Source: Sporomusa malonica (GTDB lineage: Bacteria > Bacillota > Negativicutes > Sporomusales > Sporomusaceae). Taken from it: DNA of 64,000 nt. The notes beneath the pieces are model-generated. The model did no database searches. It was given only the letters and a program-made list of their open reading frames with translations, and was not told the DNA's origin. Of the stretch, positions 25,427-35,066 are shown one piece after another; the first letter of the stretch is position 1, and each line of letters starts with the position of its first letter. The translations under genes and the position numbers were made by a program. Location of the stretch: positions 1 through 64,000 of the forward strand of contig NZ_FWXI01000001.1 in assembly GCF_900176355.1 (NCBI RefSeq), read 5' to 3'.

Positions 25427-27766
25427 ATGGTTGAATTAGTAAGAAAAGGGGTATTTCTTTTTAAGAGCCGGATGATTGTGGAGGCTGCAGATCAACTGAG
25501 TGAGTATGAAATCAATAATCGTCTGCTGAGTGCAGATCTTGGCCCTTTATCGGATTGCAGTATTTCCCAGGAAACTGCGCGTGCCAATACCATGGCATAT
25601 CAAATTATGACTGCTCATAATTTGTCGGGGGATTGGCGTAAACTTAAGCTGCGTTTTGATTCCTTAGCCTCCCATGATATTACATATGTCGGTATCATCC
25701 AGACAGCTGCTGCCAGTGGCCTGAAAGAGTTTCCCGTTCCCTATGTTCTTACCAATTGCCATAACAGCCTATGTGCGGTAGGTGGAACTATTAACGAGGA
25801 TGATCATGTTTATGGTGTTTCAGCGGCTCGTAAATATGGAGGAATTTTTGTTCCTGCTCATCAGGCGGTCATTCACCAGTATATGAGGGAAATGATGTCT
25901 GGTTGTGGCAAGATGATTCTTGGGTCAGACAGCCATACCCGTTATGGCGCTTTAGGCACGATGGCAATTGGCGAAGGCGGCCCTGAACTTGCAAAACAAC
26001 TGCTCAATAAGACATATGATATGGATTATCCTGAAGTTGTGGCGGTTTACTTAGATGGTCACCCCATACCCGGAGTTGGACCACAAGACGTGGCCTTGGC
26101 GATAATCGGTGCTGTTTTTAAAGACGGGTTTGTAAAAAACAAAGTATTAGAGTTTGTTGGGCCAGGTGTTGGCAACCTTTCTGTTGATTTCAGAAACGGA
26201 ATAGATGTTATGACAACCGAGACAACATGTCTTTCCTCAATTTGGTGTACCGATGAAAAAGTTTTGGAATTTTACAGGATTCACGGCCGACCGGATGCTT
26301 ATCGTAAATTGGAACCAGGAGAAGTAAGCTATTATGATGGGCTGATAAAAGTGGATTTAGGCCGGATTGTGCCTATGATTGCGCTGCCGTTTCATCCCAG
26401 CAATGTGTGGTCTATCTCTGAACTTAATCAACACGCTGTTGAAATTCTTCGTGAAATTGAAATGATAGGAAAGAAACAGCTGGAAAACCCTAATGTAGAG
26501 TTACGTCTCAGCAATAAGGTGGTTAATGGGCGAGTAAAGGTAGATCAGGGAATCGTTGCGGGCTGTGCGGGTGGCACTTTTGAGAATATCGCAGCCATGG
26601 CGCAAATTTTAGAGGGGAAATCGACTGGCACAGATCAGTTTGCGTTAAGTATTTATCCTGCGAGTCAGCCTGTAAATGTTGAATTAATTAATAATCGCGC
26701 TATTGAAAAACTAATGATTGCCGGTGCTGTTTTAAGGTCTGCTTTTTGCGGGCCGTGCTTCGGGGCAGGTGATGTGCCGGCTAATAACGGTCTTAGCATT
26801 CGCCATACTACACGTAATTTCCCCAACCGGGAAGGATCCCGGCCGGGTGACGGACAGATTGCGTCAGTAGCCTTAATGGATGCCCGTTCAATAGCTGCTA
26901 CTGCCTTGAATGGAGGCATACTAACTCCGGCAACTGAAATAGATTTTCCGGCGGAGATTCCTTCGTATCAATTTAATAAGCAAATCTATGATAATCGGGT
27001 TTATCAAGGGTTTGGCAAGGCTCAACCCAAGGAGGAACTAACCTTTGGTCCCAACATTGTAGCGTGGCCAAAAATTCGGGCACTTCCCCAAAATCTGCTC
27101 CTTAAGGTTGCGTCAGTTATCCATGACCCCGTTACTACGACTGATGAACTAATCCCTTCGGGTGAAGCTTCATCATACCGTTCCAATCCTCTGAAGCTTG
27201 CAGAGTTTACCCTTTCCAGAAAAGACCCCGGGTATGTTAATCGGGCTAAGGCGGTTCAGGCACTTGAACTTAAACGTCAAACACTATCCAATGGTGTAGT
27301 TATCCAAGAAGTGGAAGAGTTTTTTCGACCGGTTCTTAAAGATGAAAAACAAGATGTTAACCAATTGCAACAGATAATTAGAGATACCGGGATAGGCAGC
27401 GTAATTTTTGCAATCAAGCCTGGTGACGGCTCGGCGCGGGAGCAGGCCGCTTCATGTCAGAGAGTATTAGGGGGAGATGCTAATATTGCAATCGAATACG
27501 CCGCAAAGCGTTATCGCAGCAATCTGATTAACTGGGGAATGATTCCTTTTACTATTTCTACCGGAGATCAAGATAAACTTCGTGTTGATGATTATCTATA
27601 TATACCGGGAATACGTCAAGCGATAATAAATGGTGAGGAAAAGGTTCAAGCCGTTGTTGTCGGGGCGAAGGGTACAACAATGCTTGAATTAAAATTAGAG
27701 GATATTTCCCAAGAGGAAAGAGATATTATTTTAGCTGGTTGTCTAATGAATTATTATGCCAACTAA
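25427..27766 (+). CDS. Aconitate hydratase-like protein
   Basis: A 779-residue aconitase-superfamily enzyme with all four domains. The [4Fe-4S] cysteines appear in [10 protein letters not shown] and FCGPCFGAG, the active-site region in [21 protein letters not shown], and the swivelling C-terminal domain carries [13 protein letters not shown]. It would isomerise citrate to isocitrate for the dehydrogenase upstream. The sequence is of the clostridial group often labelled simply hydratase, so homoaconitase activity cannot be excluded. It is the last gene of the set; a stem-loop/terminator repeat follows at 27789. Confidence 0.87.
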   Translation: MVELVRKGVFLFKSRMIVEAADQLSEYEINNRLLSADLGPLSDCSISQETARANTMAYQIMTAHNLSGDWRKLKLRFDSLASHDITYVGIIQTAAASGLKEFPVPYVLTNCHNSLCAVGGTINEDDHVYGVSAARKYGGIFVPAHQAVIHQYMREMMSGCGKMILGSDSHTRYGALGTMAIGEGGPELAKQLLNKTYDMDYPEVVAVYLDGHPIPGVGPQDVALAIIGAVFKDGFVKNKVLEFVGPGVGNLSVDFRNGIDVMTTETTCLSSIWCTDEKVLEFYRIHGRPDAYRKLEPGEVSYYDGLIKVDLGRIVPMIALPFHPSNVWSISELNQHAVEILREIEMIGKKQLENPNVELRLSNKVVNGRVKVDQGIVAGCAGGTFENIAAMAQILEGKSTGTDQFALSIYPASQPVNVELINNRAIEKLMIAGAVLRSAFCGPCFGAGDVPANNGLSIRHTTRNFPNREGSRPGDGQIASVALMDARSIAATALNGGILTPATEIDFPAEIPSYQFNKQIYDNRVYQGFGKAQPKEELTFGPNIVAWPKIRALPQNLLLKVASVIHDPVTTTDELIPSGEASSYRSNPLKLAEFTLSRKDPGYVNRAKAVQALELKRQTLSNGVVIQEVEEFFRPVLKDEKQDVNQLQQIIRDTGIGSVIFAIKPGDGSAREQAASCQRVLGGDANIAIEYAAKRYRSNLINWGMIPFTISTGDQDKLRVDDYLYIPGIRQAIINGEEKVQAVVVGAKGTTMLELKLEDISQEERDIILAGCLMNYYAN

Positions 27767-27788
27767 AGGGCAATTTCTTTGGTCTACC

Positions 27789-27877
27789 AGAATTTATAAC
27801 GCAATTCTGTTGACATAAGAACGACTAAGGCTTCTGCCGGCGTCCTGAAGGACTTGGCACAAGCCAAGTCTTTTCTT
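27789..27877 (+). repeat. Stem-loop/terminator repeat, copy B (divergent)
   Basis: A hairpin (CAGAATT/AATTCTG, about 27788-27811) and a linker are followed by GGCTTC-TGCC pairing with GGCA-CAAGCC around an inner TCCT/AGGA stem. A terminator-like hairpin (CTTGGC, loop ACAA, GCCAAG) with TCTTTT then overlaps the same bases. Primary sequence has drifted from copies A (14683) and C (52069), but layout, GGCTTC, CAAGCC and the T tail are kept. Confidence 0.5.
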
Positions 27878-27902
27878 ACAGAGATTCAGGTCATTTATTG
27901 AC

Positions 27903-27931
27903 TTGACAGACGACTATCTGGATGATAAACT
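27903..27931 (+). promoter_or_regulatory. Sigma-70-type promoter for the sulfate operon leader
   Basis: TTGACA at 27903-27908 and TAAACT at 27926-27931 are spaced by 17 bases. This would start RNA about 18 bases before the leader hairpin. A second -10-like TATAAT at 27946 has no good -35 partner. Confidence 0.5.
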
Positions 27932-27955
27932 ACTCACAACATCATTATAATGAAA

Positions 27956-28020
27956 TAGCTGATCAGAGAACTGAAGGCTAAGTTAACCCCTGAGGGTTAA
28001 CTTGGCCTTTTCTTTTTTTT
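27956..28020 (+). ncRNA. Leader hairpin plus terminator, copy 2 of a three-copy attenuator-like motif
   Basis: TAGC (27956), TGA, TCAG, loop AGAA, CTGA, AG and GCTA (ending 27980) form the same two-step hairpin as at 14231. The last segment also begins a 14-bp terminator stem (27976-27989 with 27994-28007, one wobble) followed by a long T run. Folding of the small hairpin would block the terminator. It lies upstream of the sulfate uptake and activation genes, so a sulfur-related signal is a fair guess but no more. Confidence 0.65.
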
Positions 28021-28050
28021 CAATGGGTAGACAGCATGTACGGGAGGGAA

Positions 28051-28143
28051 ATGTCAGTGAAGAAGGTATGGAATTTTATTACACGTGAAGTCAGGTTATT
28101 GGTGAAAAGTTTTGTTCAATATACAAAGATAGTTGAGTTATAA
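28051..28143 (+). CDS. Possible 30-residue small protein
   Basis: A strong site (GGGAGG, 28042-28047) sits just before ATG 28051, and the frame encodes 30 residues (MSVKKVWNFITREVRLLVKS to a TAA at 28141). The peptide is basic and amphipathic. It stands between the attenuator terminator and the sulfate-binding protein gene. It could be a leader peptide or small regulator, or a chance frame; only the ribosome site and position support it. Confidence 0.4.
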   Translation: MSVKKVWNFITREVRLLVKSFVQYTKIVEL

Positions 28144-28229
28144 GAGGGAAAGCGGTTAGTGAACAAGTAGGATGTATTGCTCGAGTGACACCGGGCTGAA
28201 ATAATAATAATTTATAAGGGGAGATTGGC

Positions 28230-29312
28230 ATGTTTCAACTAAGTGCAAAACCAAGGTCAAAATCTGTAAAAATCTATCTTCTTATTATTGCGTTATCGCT
28301 CATAATAACCAGCCTTGCAGGCTGCGCTAAACAAGAGGCGACAGCCGATAAAGCTGGTAAACCAGCTGCTGAACCAGTTAAGCTGCTCAACGTTTCCTAT
28401 GACCCGACCCGCGAACTGTACAAGGAATTTAATGAATCTTTTGCCACTCAATGGAAAAATAAAACAGGCCAAAGTGTTACCATTCAGCAGTCTCATGGTG
28501 GTTCGGGTGCTCAGGCGCGAGCGGTGCGTGAAGGTATTGAAGCCGATGTCGTGACATTAGCTTTAGCACAAGACATCGATGAACTGCAGAAGGCTGGGCT
28601 CATTTCTGCCGATTGGCAAAAGCGTTTGGCGCAGAACTCTACTCCCTATACTTCAACCATTGTTTTTCTGGTACGTAAGGGCAATCCCAAAAATATTAAA
28701 GACTGGGATGATTTAGTTAAACCAGGTGTAGCAGTCATTACCCCTAACCCGAAAACCTCGGGTGGTGCCCGCTGGAATCATCTAGCAGCCTGGGGCTACG
28801 CGTTGAAAAACAATAATAACGATGAAAGCCAGGCCAAAGATTTCATCGCCAAGCTATATCAAAATGTGCCGGTACTTGATACTGGAGCCAGGGGCTCAAC
28901 AACTACTTTTGTTGAACGTGGTATTGGTGATGTACTACTGGCATGGGAAAACGAAGCCCTATTAGCAGAAAAAGAATTGGGCAAAGACAAATTTGAGATT
29001 GTAGCACCGTCATTAAGTATCCTGGCTGAGCCACCTGTCACTGTGGTTGATAAAGTAGTCGATAAAAAGGGAACCCGGCAGGTAGCTGAGGCGTATCTCC
29101 AATATCTCTATACCGACCAGGGCCAGGAGCTTGCTGCCAAGCACTACTACCGGCCGCGTGCTGAGGCGGTTGCTGCCAAATATGCTAACCAATTTCCTAA
29201 GCTAAACCTATTTACAATTGCTGAACTTGGTGGCTGGACGGAGGCTCATAACAAACACTTTAAAGATGGCGGTATCTTTGATCAAATCTATGCACCAAAA
29301 GCCAAACAATAA
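28230..29312 (+). CDS. cysP: Sulfate ABC transporter, substrate-binding lipoprotein
   Basis: A 360-residue periplasmic-type binding protein. A signal peptide with lipobox LAGC puts the lipid-bearing Cys at 32. The mature part opens with [13 protein letters not shown] and contains the family's [11 protein letters not shown], both typical of the Sbp/CysP sulfate/thiosulfate group. Two permeases and an ATPase follow in order. Molybdate or tungstate binding is unlikely given the following sulfate-activation genes. Confidence 0.92.
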   Translation: MFQLSAKPRSKSVKIYLLIIALSLIITSLAGCAKQEATADKAGKPAAEPVKLLNVSYDPTRELYKEFNESFATQWKNKTGQSVTIQQSHGGSGAQARAVREGIEADVVTLALAQDIDELQKAGLISADWQKRLAQNSTPYTSTIVFLVRKGNPKNIKDWDDLVKPGVAVITPNPKTSGGARWNHLAAWGYALKNNNNDESQAKDFIAKLYQNVPVLDTGARGSTTTFVERGIGDVLLAWENEALLAEKELGKDKFEIVAPSLSILAEPPVTVVDKVVDKKGTRQVAEAYLQYLYTDQGQELAAKHYYRPRAEAVAAKYANQFPKLNLFTIAELGGWTEAHNKHFKDGGIFDQIYAPKAKQ

Positions 29313-29329
29313 CGAAGTGGGGAATAATC

Positions 29330-30169
29330 ATGAGTCTTAAATCCCTTACAATAACTAAGCATAGTATACTGCCGGGCTTTGGACTCACTATGGGCTTTAC
29401 CATGTTATACATTGGGCTCCTAGTATTGATTCCGCTATCTACCATTATTCTTAAAGCAGCTGGGCTAGGGTGGGCGCAATTTTGGGACATAATCACAGCT
29501 CCGCGACTGGTGGCTTCCTATAAACTCAGTTTTGGGGCATCGCTCATTGCCGCCGCCATTAACGCTGTATTTGGGTTACTGGTAGCTTGGGTACTGGTAC
29601 GCTACTCGTTTCCCGGCAAACGAATTATTGATGGGCTTGTCGATCTGCCCTTTGCCCTCCCAACCGCTGTTGCAGGTATAACATTAACTACGCTGTATGC
29701 TCCCAATGGCTGGATTGGCAAGCATTTGGTGTTACTTGGCATCAAAGGCGCTTATTCGCCCCTGGGGGTTGTCATTGCTCTTACGTTTATCGGATTGCCG
29801 TTTGTGGTACGGATGGTTCAACCAGTCCTGCAAACATTAGACAAAGAAGTAGAAGAAGCGGCGGCCAGCCTGGGCGCTGGCCGCTTGCAAACCTTTACAA
29901 AGGTTATCTTTCCGGAAATATTCCCAGCCCTCTTAACCGGTTTTGCCTTGGCTTTTGCCCGGGCTCTGGGGGAGTATGGGTCGGTTGTGTTTATCTCAGG
30001 CAACATGCCGATGCAAACCGAGATTACACCACTGCTGATCATGACCAAGCTTGAGCAATATGACTACAGCGGTGCCAGCGCCATTGCCGCGGTTATGCTG
30101 TTTGTTTCATTCATCCTGCTGTTCTTAATTAATATTCTGCAGTGGTGGCAGGGGAGACGGCATGGCTAA
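29330..30169 (+). CDS. cysT: Sulfate ABC transporter permease
   Basis: A 279-residue inner-membrane permease with six or so hydrophobic segments. It has the ABC-coupling loop [30 protein letters not shown] near residues 180-210 and the CysT/ModB-type [13 protein letters not shown] stretch. It lies 17 bases after the binding protein gene. It forms the membrane channel with the CysW protein encoded next. Confidence 0.92.
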   Translation: MSLKSLTITKHSILPGFGLTMGFTMLYIGLLVLIPLSTIILKAAGLGWAQFWDIITAPRLVASYKLSFGASLIAAAINAVFGLLVAWVLVRYSFPGKRIIDGLVDLPFALPTAVAGITLTTLYAPNGWIGKHLVLLGIKGAYSPLGVVIALTFIGLPFVVRMVQPVLQTLDKEVEEAAASLGAGRLQTFTKVIFPEIFPALLTGFALAFARALGEYGSVVFISGNMPMQTEITPLLIMTKLEQYDYSGASAIAAVMLFVSFILLFLINILQWWQGRRHG

Positions 30170-30190
30170 TTTTGAAAGGAGGCGATACTA

Positions 30191-31078
30191 ATGGCCGGTA
30201 ATATAGGACTACGGCAAGGGACAACAACTACACGGCAAACCCTGGGCTCAACAACCGAACTGCCGTTGGTTCGCTGGCTGCTTATTGCAATTGCCCTTGG
30301 GTTCCTAGGTTTAATGTTGATTGTCCCTGTTGTCGCCGTATTCATGAAGGCATTTGAACAAGGATTGGCACTTTATCTTAAAGCGATAACAGAACCAGAT
30401 GCTTTGGCTGCTATCAAGCTTACTCTGCTGACAGTAGTCATTGCTGTACCGCTTAATACGCTGTTTGGGCTGGCGGCAGCCTGGGCAATAGCTAAGTTTG
30501 AGTTTAGGGGAAGAAACTTTCTAATTACATTGATTGACCTGCCGTTTGCCGTTTCGCCGGTTATCGCCGGCCTGATTTTTGTATTTTTGTTTGCTAAACC
30601 CGGTGTATTCGGTCCGTGGCTGGCTGCCCATGAAATCAAGATTATTTTTGCGGTGCCAGGGATTGTTTTGGCCACAGTTTTTGTTACTTTTCCATTTATT
30701 GCCCGTGAACTAATTCCACTGATGCAGGCTCAGGGAACAGCCGAGGAAGAGGCGGCGCTAACCTTGGGGGCGAGCGGTTGGAAAACTTTTTGGCATGTTA
30801 CATTACCCAATATCAAGTGGGGCTTGATTTATGGCGTTATTCTTACAAGTGCCAGGGCAGTCGGTGAGTTTGGTGCCGTATCGGTCGTTTCGGGACATAT
30901 TCGCGGCCTTACTAATACCCTGCCGTTGCATGTTGAGATTTTATATAATGAATACCAGTTTGTTGCGGCGTTTGCCGTGGCCTCCCTGATGACGCTGATG
31001 GCCATCATAACCCTAGTTGTAAAGAATATTGCCGAATGGAAAGTGCAGCAGCAAAGCCAGGAGTTAGAAGTTGAGTAG
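30191..31078 (+). CDS. cysW: Sulfate ABC transporter permease
   Basis: A 295-residue second permease, with [15 protein letters not shown] and the coupling loop [35 protein letters not shown] precedes its ATG. Gene order cysP-T-W-A is the standard sulfate transporter operon. Confidence 0.92.
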   Translation: MAGNIGLRQGTTTTRQTLGSTTELPLVRWLLIAIALGFLGLMLIVPVVAVFMKAFEQGLALYLKAITEPDALAAIKLTLLTVVIAVPLNTLFGLAAAWAIAKFEFRGRNFLITLIDLPFAVSPVIAGLIFVFLFAKPGVFGPWLAAHEIKIIFAVPGIVLATVFVTFPFIARELIPLMQAQGTAEEEAALTLGASGWKTFWHVTLPNIKWGLIYGVILTSARAVGEFGAVSVVSGHIRGLTNTLPLHVEILYNEYQFVAAFAVASLMTLMAIITLVVKNIAEWKVQQQSQELEVE

Positions 31079-31096
31079 CGTACAGGGGGTTAAATC

Positions 31097-32170
31097 ATGA
31101 GTATCGAGATTGTCAATATAAATAAGCAGTTTGGTTCGTTTACAGCCTTGAAAGATGTCAATCTAACAATTCCGACAGGAGAACTTGTGGCCCTTTTAGG
31201 GCCGTCTGGTTCAGGCAAGACAACGCTGCTCAGAATCATCGCCGGTTTAGAGTTAGCTGATCAGGGTTCAATACTCTTCAATGGGGAAGACACTTCTCAA
31301 AGAAATGTTCAGCAAAGGCAAGTAGGGTTTGTCTTTCAGCATTATGCATTATTTCGTCATATGACTGTTTTTGACAATGTCGCCTTTGGCTTAAACGTCC
31401 GTCCAAGCAAAGTACGTCCTTCAAAAAGCGAGATTCAGGAAAAAGTCCATAAATTATTGAGCCTGGTTAAGCTTGAAGGCCTGGCTAACCGCTATCCAAC
31501 CCAGTTGTCAGGAGGGCAGCGGCAGCGGGTGGCGTTAGCCAGAGCGCTTGCTGTTGAACCACAGGTGCTGCTCTTGGATGAACCGTTTGGTGCGTTGGAT
31601 GCCAAAGTCCGTAAAGAATTACGGCGTTGGCTCAGGCAATTGCATGATGAACTTCACGTTACCAGTGTGTTTGTTACCCATGACCAGGAAGAGGCGCTAG
31701 ATGTTGCAGACCGCATCGTAATCCTTAGCAATGGCCGCATTGAACAAATGGGAACACCGGAAGAAGTGTATGAACATCCGAATAGTCCGTTTGTATACGA
31801 CTTTTTAGGAAATGTAAACCTGTTCCGCGGGCGTATTCATAAAGGCCGGATCAGCCTTGGCTCGATTGAATTAGAAGCACCTGATCATGTTGATACACTG
31901 GATACACAGGCCGTAAGCTTTGTGCGTCCTTACAATATCGAGGTAGAACGGGAAGGCAAGGGGCAGGAATTTATTCCGGCACGTATCCTGTATATCCGGG
32001 CCGTAGGGCCAACTGTCCAGCTTGAGCTAAAGAGGGAAGATACCGGCGAGTTAGTCGAAGTAGAATTAAGTAAAGCGCGGTTTCGGGAGCTTGAGTTAAA
32101 ATCCGGTGAAAAAGTATATGTCAAACCTAAAGACCTGCAAATATTCATTCCCGAAGATTATGTTATCTAA
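31097..32170 (+). CDS. cysA: Sulfate ABC transporter ATPase
   Basis: A 357-residue ABC ATPase: Walker [10 protein letters not shown] (about residues 36-44), signature [15 protein letters not shown], Walker [13 protein letters not shown], and H-loop THDQ. The C-terminal TOBE-like extension (residues 240-357) matches the CysA/PotA-type length. It energises sulfate import. A short inverted repeat begins directly after the stop codon. Confidence 0.94.
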   Translation: MSIEIVNINKQFGSFTALKDVNLTIPTGELVALLGPSGSGKTTLLRIIAGLELADQGSILFNGEDTSQRNVQQRQVGFVFQHYALFRHMTVFDNVAFGLNVRPSKVRPSKSEIQEKVHKLLSLVKLEGLANRYPTQLSGGQRQRVALARALAVEPQVLLLDEPFGALDAKVRKELRRWLRQLHDELHVTSVFVTHDQEEALDVADRIVILSNGRIEQMGTPEEVYEHPNSPFVYDFLGNVNLFRGRIHKGRISLGSIELEAPDHVDTLDTQAVSFVRPYNIEVEREGKGQEFIPARILYIRAVGPTVQLELKREDTGELVEVELSKARFRELELKSGEKVYVKPKDLQIFIPEDYVI

Positions 32171-32195
32171 TGTCAAGGGGACGGTTCTTTTGACA
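32171..32195. repeat. REP-like inverted element
   Basis: A 25-base element opens with TGTCAAGGGGACGG and closes with TTTTGACA, so the ends are inverted copies (TGTCAA/TTGACA). Elements with this GGGACGGTTC core are scattered widely in Clostridia-type genomes. It lies immediately after cysA. Confidence 0.5.
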
Positions 32196-32231
32196 TTAAT
32201 TTTTGTCGCAGGGGGAAAGTAGTGTGAAGAA

Positions 32232-33917
32232 ATGCATTTAGAGGAAAAACGCTTGGAGACAGATATTCTCATCATTGGCGGTGGGACAGCAGGCTGTTTT
32301 GCCGCCATAACCATTGCGGAGAATTCTGCGGCGAAGGTCATTATTGCTGAAAAGGCTAATATCAAACGCAGCGGCTGTCTGGCAGCAGGTGTGAATGCCC
32401 TCAACGCTTATATTGTCAAAGGTCAGACACCAGACACCTACCTTAATTATGTTAAAAATGATGCTGCCGGTGTGGTTAGGGAGGATCTTGTTTATACGGC
32501 GGCAGAGCGGCTTAATCAAGTCACCCGTAAAATGGAGAGCCTGGGGCTGGTCATCCAAAAAGATGAGAATGGCGAGTATGCTGCCCGGGGAACCAGAAAT
32601 ATCAAAATCAATGGTGAGAATATAAAACCGCTGCTGGCTGAGGCCGTGCTGAACAGCCCTAGCATTATAGTACTCAATCAAATCAATATTACTGATTACA
32701 TGATCAAGGATGGCAAAGTAGTAGGAGCGTACGGTTTTTCCATCAACTCTCCTATCTTTTATGCTATCTCAGCCAAAGCTGTGATCTGTGCTACCGGTGG
32801 AGCGGCTGGTCTCTACCGACCCAATAACCCTGGTTTTTCCCGGCATAAAATGTGGTACAGCCCGTTTAATACCGGGGCAGGTTATGCCATGGGAATTAGG
32901 GCTGGCGCGGAAATGACCACATTTGAAATGCGGTTTATTGCCCTGCGATGTAAGGACACCATCGCTCCGACCGGCACCATTGCCCAGGGCGTTGGTGCGC
33001 AGCAGGTAAACAGTCAGGGTGAAGAATATGAGCAGAAATACGGTAGTATGAGCACAGCTAACCGCCTGTATTCTACTGTCATGGAAAACAAACACGGCCG
33101 GGGGCCTTGTTATTTAAAAACTGCAGGGATTAGCACAGAGCAAGAGGCCGAGTTATACAAAGCCTATCTCAATATGGCGCCGGCTCAGACGTTGCGCTGG
33201 TTTGAGCGCAAGGGTCCGGCGACAGAAAATGTAGAGATTGAGGGCACCGAGCCGTACATTGTCGGCGGACATACTGCTAGCGGTTATTGGGTAGACACGA
33301 AACGGGCGGCAACCATTGACGGACTTTATGCAGCAGGTGATGTGGCCGGCGGCAGCCCGCAAAAATTTGTGACAGGGTGTTTTGCCGAAGGAGAAATTGC
33401 CGCCTTTTCGGCCGTGGACTATAGTCAGGATAAAAGCAATTCCTGGCCTGAACCAAGTGAGATACACAAGCAAACGGCAAGAGTACAACAAATGTTGCAG
33501 GGAGATCCGGTACTGTATACTGCAGAAACTATCGAAGAGGCCATGCAAAAAGTTATGGATGACTATGCCGGAGGAATTTCATCAGGGTATGCCTATAATT
33601 ATCAAAAGCTCCAGGTAGCAAAACAATGCATTGAAGAGTTGCTGGAAATGAGCAAGCACATAAGAGCAAAAGACATGCGCCAGTTAATGCATAACCAGGA
33701 AGTCATCGATCGGCTATATGTTTGTAAGGTCCTTATCTGTCATCTGGAGGCCAGACAGGAGACCCGCTGGCACTCATTTCAGGAAAACACCGATTATCCG
33801 GAAAAAAATGATAGCGACTGGCTAAAATACGTTAACTCCAGACTAGTAAACGGTGAAGTCAAGATTGTACTCCGAGACTTAGTAAAGAGGGATGAAATCT
33901 ATGAGCATCAGGATTGA
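32232..33917 (+). CDS. aprA: Adenylylsulfate reductase-like flavoprotein, alpha subunit
   Basis: A 561-residue FAD protein of the AprA/succinate dehydrogenase flavoprotein family. The dinucleotide motif ILIIGGGTAGCFAAI (residues 13-27) and the FAD segments ATGGAAGLYRP and YAAGDVAGGSPQKFVTG are present. A ferredoxin-type beta subunit overlaps its 3' end by 17 bases, and CysDN genes follow. It therefore most likely reduces adenylylsulfate to sulfite and AMP. It is shorter than dissimilatory AprA (about 650 residues). No CysH is seen in the window. Confidence 0.82.
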   Translation: MHLEEKRLETDILIIGGGTAGCFAAITIAENSAAKVIIAEKANIKRSGCLAAGVNALNAYIVKGQTPDTYLNYVKNDAAGVVREDLVYTAAERLNQVTRKMESLGLVIQKDENGEYAARGTRNIKINGENIKPLLAEAVLNSPSIIVLNQINITDYMIKDGKVVGAYGFSINSPIFYAISAKAVICATGGAAGLYRPNNPGFSRHKMWYSPFNTGAGYAMGIRAGAEMTTFEMRFIALRCKDTIAPTGTIAQGVGAQQVNSQGEEYEQKYGSMSTANRLYSTVMENKHGRGPCYLKTAGISTEQEAELYKAYLNMAPAQTLRWFERKGPATENVEIEGTEPYIVGGHTASGYWVDTKRAATIDGLYAAGDVAGGSPQKFVTGCFAEGEIAAFSAVDYSQDKSNSWPEPSEIHKQTARVQQMLQGDPVLYTAETIEEAMQKVMDDYAGGISSGYAYNYQKLQVAKQCIEELLEMSKHIRAKDMRQLMHNQEVIDRLYVCKVLICHLEARQETRWHSFQENTDYPEKNDSDWLKYVNSRLVNGEVKIVLRDLVKRDEIYEHQD

Positions 33918-34215
33918 TAGCCATAAGTGTATTGGGTGTGGCAAGTGCCGGGAGGTATGTCCCGGGAGTCTGCTCCTGGCGACAGATTCTGGTCAAACAG
34001 ATATTAGCGAGCCGAAGGACTGTTGGGGATGTACCTCCTGTCTGAAGGAATGTAATTACAACGCAATTCAATATTACCTCGGTGCCGATATGGGCGGGCG
34101 GGGCAGCACACTGTATACCCGGCAGGAGGGGCAGCTCATGCACTGGGTTGTCACAGCGCCGAATGGCAGCGAGAAAACAATTACTATCGATACGAAGCAA
34201 GCCAATGCATACTAA
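33901..34215 (+). CDS. aprB: Adenylylsulfate reductase-like ferredoxin, beta subunit
   Basis: A 104-residue ferredoxin-like protein with two [4Fe-4S] sets: [12 protein letters not shown] (residues 10-21) and [12 protein letters not shown]. The C-terminal tail ([21 protein letters not shown]) is like the AprB tail that wraps the alpha subunit. I start at 33901, ten bases after AGAGGG; an in-frame ATG at 33892 is too close to the site. It would deliver electrons to the AprA-like flavoprotein. Confidence 0.85.
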   Translation: MSIRIDSHKCIGCGKCREVCPGSLLLATDSGQTDISEPKDCWGCTSCLKECNYNAIQYYLGADMGGRGSTLYTRQEGQLMHWVVTAPNGSEKTITIDTKQANAY

Positions 34216-34229
34216 GGAGGATTTTAACG

Positions 34230-35030
34230 ATGGATCATTTGGATCGTTTGGAAGCGCAAAGTATATTTATCTTGAGAGAGGCATATAAGAAGTTTGGTAA
34301 GCTAGGTATGCTGTGGTCAATAGGTAAAGATTCAACTGTTTTATTATGGCTGGCCAAAAAAGCCTTTTTCGGGCACTGCCCGTTCCCGTTTATTCATGTG
34401 GATACGACCAACAAAATCCCTGAGATGATTGCCTTTAGAGACAACGTAGCCAAAGAATACAATCTGGATCTGATTGTACACACCAATGAAGAGGCTTTGC
34501 AGGCAGGGATGGGGCCGGAAAAAGGCCGGCTAGTGTGCTGCAAAGCCCTGAAAACTGACGGACTGCAGCAGGTGGTTACCAAATATGAGTTTGAAGGGCT
34601 GATATTAGGGATACGCCGCGATGAAGAGGGCTCACGCTCCAAAGAACGGGTTTTTAGTGAACGCAATAAAGACTCAGAGTGGGATTACACTAATCAACCG
34701 CCTGAACTTTGGAACCAATTTAAGACCGATTTCCCCAAAGGGAATCACATTCGCGTACATCCGATTTTGCATTGGAATGAGATTGATATCTGGTCATATA
34801 TCGGCAGGGAAAAAATCCCCCTTGTTGATCTCTATTTTGCCAAAAACGGCAAAAGGTACCGCAGTCTTGGCTGTGCTCCCTGCACAGGACAAATTGATTC
34901 TAATGCAACTACTGTTGAGGAAATTATCGAGGAACTTAAAAACACTAAGCAAGGTGAAAGAGCTGGTCGTGCGCAAGATCAAGAGGATTCATATGCTATG
35001 CAAAAACTACGCAAAGACGGATATATGTAA
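34230..35030 (+). CDS. cysD: Sulfate adenylyltransferase subunit 2
   Basis: A 266-residue PP-loop ATP pyrophosphatase. [13 protein letters not shown] (about residues 30-42) is the PP-loop, followed by [10 protein letters not shown] and [12 protein letters not shown]. It makes adenylylsulfate from sulfate and ATP, with the energy of GTP hydrolysis by CysN, encoded next. AAGGAGG precedes the ATG. Confidence 0.95.
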   Translation: MDHLDRLEAQSIFILREAYKKFGKLGMLWSIGKDSTVLLWLAKKAFFGHCPFPFIHVDTTNKIPEMIAFRDNVAKEYNLDLIVHTNEEALQAGMGPEKGRLVCCKALKTDGLQQVVTKYEFEGLILGIRRDEEGSRSKERVFSERNKDSEWDYTNQPPELWNQFKTDFPKGNHIRVHPILHWNEIDIWSYIGREKIPLVDLYFAKNGKRYRSLGCAPCTGQIDSNATTVEEIIEELKNTKQGERAGRAQDQEDSYAMQKLRKDGYM

Positions 35031-35066
35031 TACGGAGAATACATCGGAGATAGGGAGGCCGCTTAC

